A stretch of 6,346 nt of DNA from Planctomycetes bacterium RBG_16_41_13. Lineage in GTDB: Bacteria; Planctomycetota; Brocadiia; Brocadiales; Brocadiaceae. The stretch lies in contig MHYI01000209.1 in NCBI GenBank assembly GCA_001828295.1, positions 1-6,346 on the forward strand. The letters are read 5' to 3'. The notes under the pieces are model-generated. The model saw only the letters and a program-made list of their open reading frames with translations, was not told where the DNA came from and did not search any database. Below, in pieces: positions 1 through 4,968 of the stretch. Each line of letters begins with the position of its first letter. Position 1 is the first letter of the stretch. A program made the position numbers and the translations under genes.

Positions 1-80
1 GCCGTTGCGCTTAGTACAGGTACAAGCATTGTGTGTGTAATTTGCAACGCGTAGTGCAATGCCGAAATCCATCAGGGCTG
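1..80. repeat. Dispersed-type repeat, copy 1 of 2
   Basis: This 80-bp unit recurs at 112-191 with a single difference (G44 versus C155), giving a 111-bp period. It contains internal complementarity: GCATTG at 26-31 pairs with CAATGC at 57-62, and GTTGC at 4-8 pairs with GCAAC at 44-48, so a folded DNA or RNA form is possible. The copy begins at the window edge, so its true left end is unknown. No open frame of note crosses it. It looks like an intergenic repeat family rather than a gene; the family name is not known to me. Confidence 0.85.
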
Positions 81-91
81 CTGTCTGTAGC

Positions 92-109
92 TCAAACCTT
101 CAGGTTTGA
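92..109. repeat. Perfect 8-bp hairpin between the repeat copies
   Basis: TCAAACCT at 92-99 and AGGTTTGA at 102-109 are perfect inverted repeats separated by TC. The hairpin occupies the same relative place after copy 1 as the hairpin at 184-199 does after copy 2, but with a different sequence. There is no T-run after it, so it does not look like an intrinsic terminator. It is better seen as a REP-like palindrome belonging to the repeat cluster. Confidence 0.7.
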
Positions 110-111
110 TG

Positions 112-191
112 GCCGTTGCGCTTAGTACAGGTACAAGCATTGTGTGTGTAATTTCCAACGCGTAGTGCAATGCCGAAATCCATCAGGGCTG
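112..191. repeat. Dispersed-type repeat, copy 2 of 2
   Basis: This is the second copy of the unit at 1-80, 79 of 80 positions identical. The one change (C155 for G44) removes one pair of the possible GTTGC/GCAAC stem, so that stem is not strictly conserved. The unit lies upstream of the LolA-like gene, with about 85 bases between its end and the start codon. It may form part of the leader or simply be a spacer repeat. Confidence 0.85.
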
Positions 192-199
192 AAGCCCTG
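184..199. repeat. Perfect 7-bp hairpin after repeat copy 2
   Basis: CAGGGCT at 184-190 and AGCCCTG at 193-199 are perfect inverted repeats around a GA loop, overlapping the last bases of repeat copy 2. It is a REP-like palindrome with no following T-run. The rest of the leader (200-277) shows no convincing -35/-10 pair. Confidence 0.7.
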
Positions 200-277
200 A
201 GCTACAGGGATACCACCTTTCTTTGTATTTCTCTACGCCCTCTGCGGTGAACTATTAACAAACACTGGAGATTATTT

Positions 278-826
278 ATGAAAATTGTTTACGTGGTCTT
301 TACTTTAATATGCCTGAACGGTAATTTCGCCTTATCCGTGGAATTAGACCCGGAGCAAATTATTGCCAAAAGCTGGCAACTTTACCGGCAAACACCCGAT
401 GAAAAAGAAACAATCGAGGTGGTGGTCTCTTATCATGATGGCCGCCAGGATGCAAAGACATTAACACGCTGGATTAAGTACGACCCGGACGGCGGCGAGG
501 ATAAAATCGCCGTCAAATTCCACAAACCGGCAATGGATGAAGGACTGGGGCTATTAACGTGGCGGCACGCCCAAAAAAGCGCCGATCAGTGGCTCAAGCT
601 GCCTTCGCTTGAGAAGGTGCGCCGCGTATCGTCGGGAGAACAGGATAAATATTTTGCAGGCACAGACCTTACCTACGAAGACCTGCGCCAGTTGATTGGT
701 GAGAGGACGAGAGATTTTGCTTACCGCTTGATACAACGGGAAGGAGATATGTCGGTTGTAGAAATAGTACCAAACAACGGCATCGAAACCGGATATAGCC
801 GGCGCGTAGCCTGGGTCAACAACTAG
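278..826 (+). CDS. LolA-like outer membrane lipoprotein-sorting family protein, amber-interrupted (N-terminal 182 residues)
   Basis: This reads as the N-terminal 70% of a periplasmic LolA-like protein (COG2834-type 'outer membrane lipoprotein-sorting protein'). A hydrophobic signal segment covers residues 1-20. Family-like blocks follow: VKFHKPAMDEGLGLLTW near 79-95, QWLKLPSLEKVRRVS near 104-118, and FAGTDLTYEDL near 126-136. These match the usual pattern of a plain statement of lipid- or protein-bound extract, then 'polished' aromatic and arginine residues, then an acidic block. The start is supported by GGAG at 267-270, 7 bases before the ATG. The frame is stopped by TAG at 824-826, right after RRVAWVNN, a point where family members normally continue. 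Open sequence does continue in the same frame to 1057 (see next entry). Such proteins are thought to act in the periplasm with MMPL-type exporters and an outer-membrane partner; the precise substrate is unknown. It is either a pseudogene, a truncated protein, or a gene read through at UAG. Confidence 0.75.
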   Translation: MKIVYVVFTLICLNGNFALSVELDPEQIIAKSWQLYRQTPDEKETIEVVVSYHDGRQDAKTLTRWIKYDPDGGEDKIAVKFHKPAMDEGLGLLTWRHAQKSADQWLKLPSLEKVRRVSSGEQDKYFAGTDLTYEDLRQLIGERTRDFAYRLIQREGDMSVVEIVPNNGIETGYSRRVAWVNN

Positions 827-1057
827 TTTGCCTTTCGCAAAATAGAGTATTACGGTAAAAATGGCAAATTATTAAAAGTCCAAACGAATAACGACATTAC
901 GCAGTCAGATAATGGTCTGTGGCGAACGGACAACATAGAAATCAACAACCTTCTGCTTAACCGCCGGACGTCGCTACGGGTTGTTGACCGCCAGCTTAAC
1001 AGCAACCTGCCTGCGGATATTTTTAGCGTGAAATTTCTTGAAACGAAACGAAGGTAA
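824..1057 (+). pseudogene. In-frame C-terminal continuation of the LolA-like gene after an internal TAG
   Basis: Beyond TAG 824-826 the same frame stays open for 76 codons to TAA 1055-1057. It reads FAFRKIEYYGKNGKLLKV at its start and LPADIFSVKFLETKRR at its end. The first part fits the 'W-V-D-x-x-x-F-x-x-x-K-x-E-Y-Y-D-x-x-G-K-x-x-K' segment that normally follows in LolA-like proteins, and the last part fits the family's usual C-terminal strand. No frameshift is needed: one sense codon has become TAG. The full protein would be 259 codons with TAG at codon 183. The final TAA shares its last A with the ATG of the next gene, which argues that this longer frame was the original gene. Whether it is a recent nonsense mutation, a sequencing error or real readthrough cannot be settled here. 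Confidence 0.8.
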
Positions 1058-2328
1058 TGATGCGTAAAATAAAAATTACACCCCTTCTTGCGTTAATATT
1101 TCATATTCCCTTTCTTTATGGGCTTGCCTTCTGTTATGCGGATTCAGTAAAGGTCGGTGGAACCGTCGAATCATTCAGCGCTGCATATTCCCGTGAGGCG
1201 TCGGATAGTAAAGAGGGGCAGTTATTTACCGAAATCCGCATACTTCCCACACTCACCGTGTTTTATTCTGACCAATATTTGTTTTATCTTGAAGGGGATA
1301 TCCGTCAGGATACGGCGGGGCTTGCCCATGGTTATATAAACGGTTTTGGCGAAAATACCGGCGAGCGCTGGGCAGTTAACGTCAGAGAGGGGTATGGGGA
1401 ACTGAACGAAAAATGGTTGAGGATCAGGGCCGGCAAACAAGTGTATGATTGGTCGGTAACCGACTCTATTTCACCCTCCGATAACATTAGCCCGCGTGAC
1501 TGGACAGATATCATAAGGAATGAGCGTATCGGCGTGCCTTCCCTGGACGTGCGTCTGGGGTACGATAGTTACGTACAAATCGTTTATATACCGTTATTTT
1601 CACCTTCGAAACTACCCGTTGCAGGGAGCAGATGGGAAAGGAGTTTGCCTCCGGGACTCGTCAATGAAGAGCAAGAAATAGTAAGCGGTGACAGCGGACA
1701 GTTTGCCGTCCGTGCAGGCCACGTATGGAACGGATTTGATCTTGGCGTGAGCTTCTTTAAAGGGTACGGCTACAGTCCTTCGTTTAAGCTGGAGGCCGTT
1801 TCTGCAACAAAAACCGGCTTAATCCCTGTTTACCGGAGAGAAGAAGTATTTGCCGCATCGCTTGCAAAAGAAATCTCCGGCTATACCCTGCGGTCAGAAA
1901 TCGGGTATTTTAACCAGGACAAAGATGACAATTTCGTTCAGGGTGTAGTTGGAATAGACCGTGAATGGGGTGATATCTTTCAATATACAGATAGTCTTTA
2001 CATCTTATTGCAATATGTGAATGAGGTTAAAACACAGGATGATAACCCCGTTGGTTTTGAAACAATAGATTTCCGGCGTATTTTTAATAATGCCATCCTC
2101 GGCAAAGTGGCCTACAGCTTTGATGACAGGAAGACCTGGAAGGTGAAACTAACGGGGGTTTATAACATAAGCGACCATGACAGCTATATTGAGCCGGCAG
2201 TTAACTGGAACAAATTCAATTTCAATATAGAGGCCGGCGCTAATGTTATGTCCGGCCATCGTGATACCTTTTTTGGCGGATATAGCCACAACGACCGGTT
2301 TTTTATCAGAATGACGTACCAATTTTAG
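1057..2328 (+). CDS. Porin-like outer-membrane beta-barrel protein
   Basis: A 423-residue protein with a signal peptide (residues 1-28, cleavage likely after FCYA) followed by alternating amphipathic strands throughout. It ends in RMTYQF, a terminal phenylalanine typical of BAM-assembled outer-membrane barrels. The block REGYGEL (110-116), RAGKQVYDW (124-132) and DNISPRDW (142-149) resembles the 'R-E-A-Y... R-x-G-R-Q-x-x-x-W... N-P-x-D' logic of DUF1302/alginate-export-like barrels, though I cannot fix the family. Its ATG overlaps the TAA of the preceding frame (TAATG). A second ATG at 1060 is better spaced (5 bases) from AAGG at 1051-1054 and may be the real start. The pairing with a LolA-like gene suggests a shared role in moving a hydrophobic or envelope substrate; if the upstream gene stops at 826, coupling to it would be weakened. 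Confidence 0.75.
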   Translation: MMRKIKITPLLALIFHIPFLYGLAFCYADSVKVGGTVESFSAAYSREASDSKEGQLFTEIRILPTLTVFYSDQYLFYLEGDIRQDTAGLAHGYINGFGENTGERWAVNVREGYGELNEKWLRIRAGKQVYDWSVTDSISPSDNISPRDWTDIIRNERIGVPSLDVRLGYDSYVQIVYIPLFSPSKLPVAGSRWERSLPPGLVNEEQEIVSGDSGQFAVRAGHVWNGFDLGVSFFKGYGYSPSFKLEAVSATKTGLIPVYRREEVFAASLAKEISGYTLRSEIGYFNQDKDDNFVQGVVGIDREWGDIFQYTDSLYILLQYVNEVKTQDDNPVGFETIDFRRIFNNAILGKVAYSFDDRKTWKVKLTGVYNISDHDSYIEPAVNWNKFNFNIEAGANVMSGHRDTFFGGYSHNDRFFIRMTYQF

Positions 2329-2600
2329 CGCGGTACAGCCTCTGGCCAAAAAAACATTAGGAAAGATAAAATAGGTAGACATTGCAAATCTATCGAGAAC
2401 ATGAATATTTTCTTGACAGTTAAAAGGTGTTTTTGCTACATAGTTTGCCCGTTATCAATCAAAGACAGGTTTTATGTTTTATTGGGAGAGCAGGAAACCT
2501 TAAAGAATCCCTAATATGGAATGAAATAATTCATCGTTGGCATTATTTACTACCTTATCAGTAATTTCTTTGCATTTTTTGTCAAAATATTTAATGGTGA
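2329..2600. other. Spacer without a recognisable gene
   Basis: This AT-rich stretch follows the barrel gene. I find no strong intrinsic terminator: the only candidate is a 3-bp GCC/GGC stem before the A-run near 2347. A TTGACA occurs at 2413-2418 with only a poor -10 (TACATA, 2437-2442) after 18 bases. On the minus strand about 36 codons between 2611 and 2500 read like protein (…KYFDKKCKEITDKVVNN…) and end in a stop, but there is no start or ribosome-binding site and I cannot name a family. It may be the remnant of a lost gene. Confidence 0.5.
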
Positions 2601-2706
2601 AATACGAAATGCTAAATATGAATCCACCCCCTGCACCCCCGCCGGCGGGGGACATTCTCCCCCCTTTGGAGGGGGTAAGGGGGAGGATTTTTGGATTTGT
2701 TTCGTA
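2601..2706. repeat. GC-rich double-palindrome element
   Basis: An abruptly GC-rich island in AT-rich DNA. It holds a perfect 16-bp palindrome (five C, GCCGGC, five G; 2636-2651). It also has a hairpin of CTCCCCC (2657-2663) with GGGGGAG (2679-2685), with an additional G-run at 2671-2675. Outside these, TACGAAA at 2603-2609 and TTTCGTA at 2700-2706 are inverted, which may mark element ends. Similar C-run/G-run spacers are common dispersed repeats in several bacterial groups. A short frame from a TTG at 2537 to 2755 runs across the element, but its proline-rich centre is simply the translated C-runs, so I do not call it a gene. Confidence 0.65.
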
Positions 2707-2738
2707 CTTTGTATTTTTTATCTCGTGCTTGTTTGGTT

Positions 2739-2751
2739 CTGGCTATGCCAG
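2739..2751. repeat. Short hairpin at the edge of the HAD remnant
   Basis: CTGGC at 2739-2743 and GCCAG at 2747-2751 are inverted around TAT. It lies immediately next to the point (2754/2755) where recognisable phosphatase coding sequence stops, so it may belong to the sequence that replaced the rest of that gene. There is no T-run, so it is not an obvious terminator. Confidence 0.4.
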
Positions 2752-2916
2752 CTAAGGGGTTAGGGTTTCGTCATAGTCAAGAAAAACGGCAATGCGTTTG
2801 TCCCTTGCCTGATTGTCAATATCATTAACGCTGTCCAGTGCGGAAAGCAGGCTATGAATTACTTCAATATCATCCCTGACGCCGATTTCGGAAAGATCTT
2901 CAACTAATACAACAGC

Positions 2917-3060
2917 GGGTGCATTCCTGATTTTTTGTAACTTATGCCATGTTTTAATGAGACGTTGCTGTAGTGTTAACCCTGACAGGGTTCTGAACCC
3001 TGTCAGGGTTGTGTCGTCCTGCCCCCCCATGAACGGTTACAAAAAATCGGGAATGCTCCC
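2917..3060. mobile_element. MITE-like insertion, 144 bp, with 25-bp TIRs and a 9-bp target duplication
   Basis: Terminal inverted repeats lie at 2917-2941 and 3036-3060 and match at 23 of 25 positions; they start GGG and end in GTAAC after a T6/A6 run. The element is flanked directly by TACAACAGC at 2908-2916 and 3061-3069, a perfect 9-bp duplication. Taking out the element plus one duplicate joins the broken host frame into ENGAVVLVEDLSEI, a good HAD-family reading, which confirms the borders. The 94-bp interior has no transposase frame, so it would need to be moved in trans. The family is unassigned: a 9-bp duplication is compatible with IS4-like and a few other families. The short minus-strand frame that starts within it (ATG at 3028-3030) is a chance fusion with the HAD remnant. 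Confidence 0.85.
2978..3010. repeat. 33-bp nested palindrome inside the MITE
   Basis: AACCCTGACAGGGTT (2978-2992) and AACCCTGTCAGGGTT (2996-3010) are exact reverse complements around a CTG loop. Each arm is itself a 7-bp inverted repeat around one central base, so the element can fold as one long stem or as two short ones. It could be a separate repeat that inserted into the MITE, or the MITE's own core. No T-run follows. Confidence 0.8.
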
Positions 3061-3299
3061 TACAACAGCTCCGTTTTCAAGCAGGGATCTTTATCGCCTG
3101 TCCGTGCCACACCAACCACAAGCCTGAATATACCGGCCTTTCCTGCCTGAACACCTGAAATCGCATCTTCAATTACAACCGCACGTTCAGGTTTCGCCTT
3201 TAGTCGTCTTGCTGCCTCAAGGAAAATATCCGGCTTAGGTTTACCTTTAATGCCAAGAACTTAAGAATCCAGTCCGTCTACCCGAACATCAAACAGATC

Positions 3300-3392
3300 G
3301 GAACTTGGGAACGAGAATGGAGTCAAACCTTCGGCGACTTTTTCGATGTAGTGCGACGAGGTTCGTCTCATTACATAAAACTAAAAAAAATA
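3300..3392. other. Spacer between the HAD remnant and the BlaI promoter
   Basis: No gene is recognisable. A GAACTTGGGAACGAGAATGG segment at 3300-3319 abuts the point where HAD similarity ends and resembles a dispersed intergenic sequence I have seen elsewhere, but I cannot identify it. The remainder becomes strongly AT-rich towards the promoter region. Confidence 0.35.
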
Positions 3393-3422
3393 TTGCATCT
3401 TTTACATAGTGTAGAATATAAT
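3393..3422 (+). promoter_or_regulatory. Candidate sigma70-type promoter for the BlaI-M56-TolC operon
   Basis: TTGCAT (3393-3398) and a perfect TATAAT (3417-3422) are 18 bases apart, giving a predicted start near 3429 and a leader of about 90 bases. An alternative, TTGACA (3431-3436) with TATTAT (3457-3462), has a 20-base spacer and is less likely as a pair. The region holds no competing gene and precedes an operon with a repressor as its first gene. Confidence 0.5.
3403..3413. promoter_or_regulatory. Possible BlaI/CopY-type operator (TACA-N3-TGTA)
   Basis: TACATAGTGTA places TACA and TGTA half-sites, the core used by BlaI, MecI and CopY operators, inside the spacer of the candidate promoter, where a bound dimer would block transcription. 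The half-sites are three bases apart; the CopY box has two (TACA-N2-TGTA), so this is not a perfect fit. A second dyad, GACA-N6-TGTC at 3433-3446, lies just downstream. The position is more persuasive than the sequence; autorepression by the encoded BlaI-like protein is inferred. Confidence 0.4.
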
Positions 3423-3497
3423 AATATCGATTGACAATGATTTGTCCAAAAGGGCGTATTATTCTGTCAATGCAATTAAGATTCTATAACACTATTT

Positions 3498-3953
3498 ATG
3501 CAAAAGGGGGGGAAGCTGTTGAAATTTAATTTTAATCCTTTCAGGAAGGGGTTGAATCAGGTGCTGGGGAAACTGGAAGAAGATATTATGAATGCGTTGT
3601 GGGTGCAGGGAGAGGGCAGCGTGAAGGATATCCTGGAATCATTTCCTCCGGAGAGGAGTGTTTCCTATTCGACCGTGATTACTGTCACCAACCGAATGAC
3701 GAAAAAGGGGCTTTTGACCAGAAGAAGGGAAAAGAAGGCCTTCCTGTATAAACCCTCGTATAGTAAGGAACAGTTTTATGAGGTGGTGTCGAAGGCGGTT
3801 GTTGAGGGGATTTCAGATCTTTCGCTGAATGCCGCAATGGTTCATTTTGTTGAATGCATGTCGCAGTTAAATCCGGACAAGATGGAATACTTTTCGCAAC
3901 TCATAGAATCTAAGAAACAATCGCTTAAGAAGGAACAAATCAATGGAAAATAA
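3498..3953 (+). CDS. BlaI/MecI/CopY-family transcriptional repressor
   Basis: A 151-residue protein (144 if the TTG at 3519 is the start) with the winged-helix domain of penicillinase-repressor proteins. LGKLEEDIMNALW (23-35) is the first helix, SVKDILESF (41-49) the second, SYSTVITVTNRMTKKGLL (56-73) the recognition helix, and RRREKKAFLYKP (75-86) the wing. The C-terminal half (about 90-145) would form the dimerisation helices, and a basic tail follows. Members bind operator dyads as dimers and are inactivated by a partner M56 protease, which is the next gene, overlapping by 11 bases. CopY shows that the family can also serve copper-responsive control. Here it likely represses its own operon, including the TolC-type channel. 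No cysteine/histidine metal-binding motif is seen in it (a lone Cys at 120), so sensing is probably left to the protease. Confidence 0.92.
   Translation: MQKGGKLLKFNFNPFRKGLNQVLGKLEEDIMNALWVQGEGSVKDILESFPPERSVSYSTVITVTNRMTKKGLLTRRREKKAFLYKPSYSKEQFYEVVSKAVVEGISDLSLNAAMVHFVECMSQLNPDKMEYFSQLIESKKQSLKKEQINGK
3503..3521 (+). promoter_or_regulatory. Ribosome-binding site suggesting a TTG start for the BlaI-like gene
   Basis: An AAA-G7 purine run (G at 3506-3512) sits 6 bases before an in-frame TTG at 3519-3521. The ATG at 3498 has only TTTATAACACTATTT-like AT-rich sequence before it and no ribosome-binding site. If TTG is the start, the protein has 144 residues and begins LKFNFNPF (as formyl-Met), and the purine run is the Shine-Dalgarno rather than code. 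Confidence 0.5.
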
Positions 3954-4941
3954 AGAGGGGGAGAACGTTTCTCATAATCAGCAGAAGCATGCGGATAAAT
4001 GTTTTGCTCTTTTTTTGCTGATAAACAGCGTCATTGCCGTTGCTGTTGTTGCCGGCATTTTGATGAGCGTTAACAGCTCTGTGAAAGGGATCTTTAATGC
4101 GTACCACTCGGTAACCTGCTGTGGAAGTATTTGTCCGAATTGCCTTTTCAGCTTTTATACGTTGTGTCTGTTGTTTTCTTTTCTTTGTATGTGTATTCTT
4201 TTCGTTGGCGTTGGCAGGGCTCTTTATAAGGCATTTTTACTCTTTACTGTAAACCGCAGTCTGTTTCGTTCTCTTGGTTTGGCAGATATAAAAGAGTATC
4301 CGGTTGGGGGTGATACATTAGATACACTGCCATGTAAAAACACCCCAATATTTGTATCCGGGCAGAAAATATTCAATGCCTTTACCTTTGGTATATTTCG
4401 CCCCAAAATATGTTTGTCTGCCGGCCTTTTTTCCTATCTGACCCCAAAAGAGCTGCAGTCGGTGGTTCTTCACGAACTTCATCATCTGAAACACAGGGAC
4501 CCGTTACGATTTGCGATAATGCAGATATTCTGCGCCCTTAATTTCTTTCTGCCGGTGAATAATTATCTTATGCGTTTCTATAAAATGCACTCTGAGAGAG
4601 CTGCTGACGATGCTGCTTTGCGGTTTATGAATGAACCACTTGCATTGGCAAGCGCCCTTGTCAAAATGTCCGGGCACAATACAAAGCATATGACGCAAAT
4701 AGCAATATCCTCATTTTCAAATGAGCAGCAGGCATTTGAAGACCGTATAAGCCGTTTGATAGAACCGAAAGGAACATCTTCCCGTAAAGGCGGATTATTT
4801 GCGATTCCCTGCTATTTAAGCGCCGCATCGGTTTTTTTCTCAGCGATACTTTTTTTGTCCGTTTATTCCCCTGCACATCTGTTCACCAGCGAAGCCGGGT
4901 GCAAAGAAGGTAATTGTCATATGGTTGCGTGTGAAGAATGA
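3943..4941 (+). CDS. M56 family (BlaR1-like) membrane zinc metalloprotease with Cys-rich periplasmic segments
   Basis: A 332-residue integral membrane protease. HELHH at 177-181 in VVLHELHHLKHRDPL is the HExxH zinc site, and E218 in HSERAADDA is the expected third ligand. Hydrophobic segments lie at 21-43, 68-92 and 287-309, and a further one at 187-207 corresponds to the buried or amphipathic helix of the BlaR1 protease domain. Basic residues after 91 put the protease in the cytosol, so the loop 44-67 and the tail 310-332 face the periplasm. Compared with BlaR1 it lacks the first membrane helix and the whole C-terminal penicillin-binding sensor. In its place are CC-x3-C-x2-C (59-67) in the loop and C320, C325, H326, C330 in the tail. 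GAAGGA at 3929-3934 is an 8-base-spaced ribosome-binding site within the repressor gene. Its likely job is to cleave the BlaI-like repressor on a signal; the signal is not known. Confidence 0.9.
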   Translation: MENKEGENVSHNQQKHADKCFALFLLINSVIAVAVVAGILMSVNSSVKGIFNAYHSVTCCGSICPNCLFSFYTLCLLFSFLCMCILFVGVGRALYKAFLLFTVNRSLFRSLGLADIKEYPVGGDTLDTLPCKNTPIFVSGQKIFNAFTFGIFRPKICLSAGLFSYLTPKELQSVVLHELHHLKHRDPLRFAIMQIFCALNFFLPVNNYLMRFYKMHSERAADDAALRFMNEPLALASALVKMSGHNTKHMTQIAISSFSNEQQAFEDRISRLIEPKGTSSRKGGLFAIPCYLSAASVFFSAILFLSVYSPAHLFTSEAGCKEGNCHMVACEE

Positions 4942-4968
4942 ACTATTACAAGAGGGCATGAAAATAAA

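Larger units (their letters stand above)
2755..3299 (-). pseudogene. Decayed HAD hydrolase / trehalose-6-phosphate phosphatase fusion fragment
   Basis: Read on the minus strand from 3299, the sequence gives DLFDVRVDG, an in-frame TAA (3261-3263), then [18 protein letters not shown] and [20 protein letters not shown]. This is the C-terminal half of a beta-phosphoglucomutase-like HAD-IA hydrolase, with the K-P-x-P-D-x-F and V-x-E-D-x-x-x-G blocks. A one-base loss near 3085 shifts frame. The next frame gives LLENGA, is interrupted by the mobile element at 2917-3060, then resumes as VLVEDLSEI and ends RIAVFLDYDETLTP. That last block is motif I of the trehalose-phosphatase family, usually DYDGTLTP, so E replaces G. 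Both ends are missing: before 3299 similarity is lost, and after 2755 a stop follows at once. HAD hydrolases joined to trehalose phosphatase are known from trehalose and maltose metabolism. Four independent lesions make this clearly non-functional. Confidence 0.85.

Noticed and set aside
1..191. CRISPR array
   Set aside because: There are only two copies, the repeated unit is 80 bp and the intervening segment is a palindrome of about 31 bp, with no cas genes in view.
2413..2442. TTGACA with a downstream TACATA as a promoter
   Set aside because: The -10 is poor and no gene follows in that direction for over 1 kb.
2537..2755. 72-codon plus-strand open frame with a proline-rich centre
   Set aside because: It starts at a TTG with no ribosome-binding site, and its PPPAPPPAG core is a translation of the C-rich palindrome, so it is a repeat read as protein.
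2752..3030. 92-codon minus-strand open frame as an independent gene
   Set aside because: Its N-terminal part is coded by the MITE and its C-terminal part is a truncated HAD/trehalose-phosphatase remnant; there is no complete domain.
3300..3430. Open plus-strand frame through the pre-BlaI spacer (…WSQTFGDFFDVVRRG…)
   Set aside because: It has no start codon or ribosome-binding site, runs antisense out of the HAD remnant and into the promoter region, and shows no family I know.
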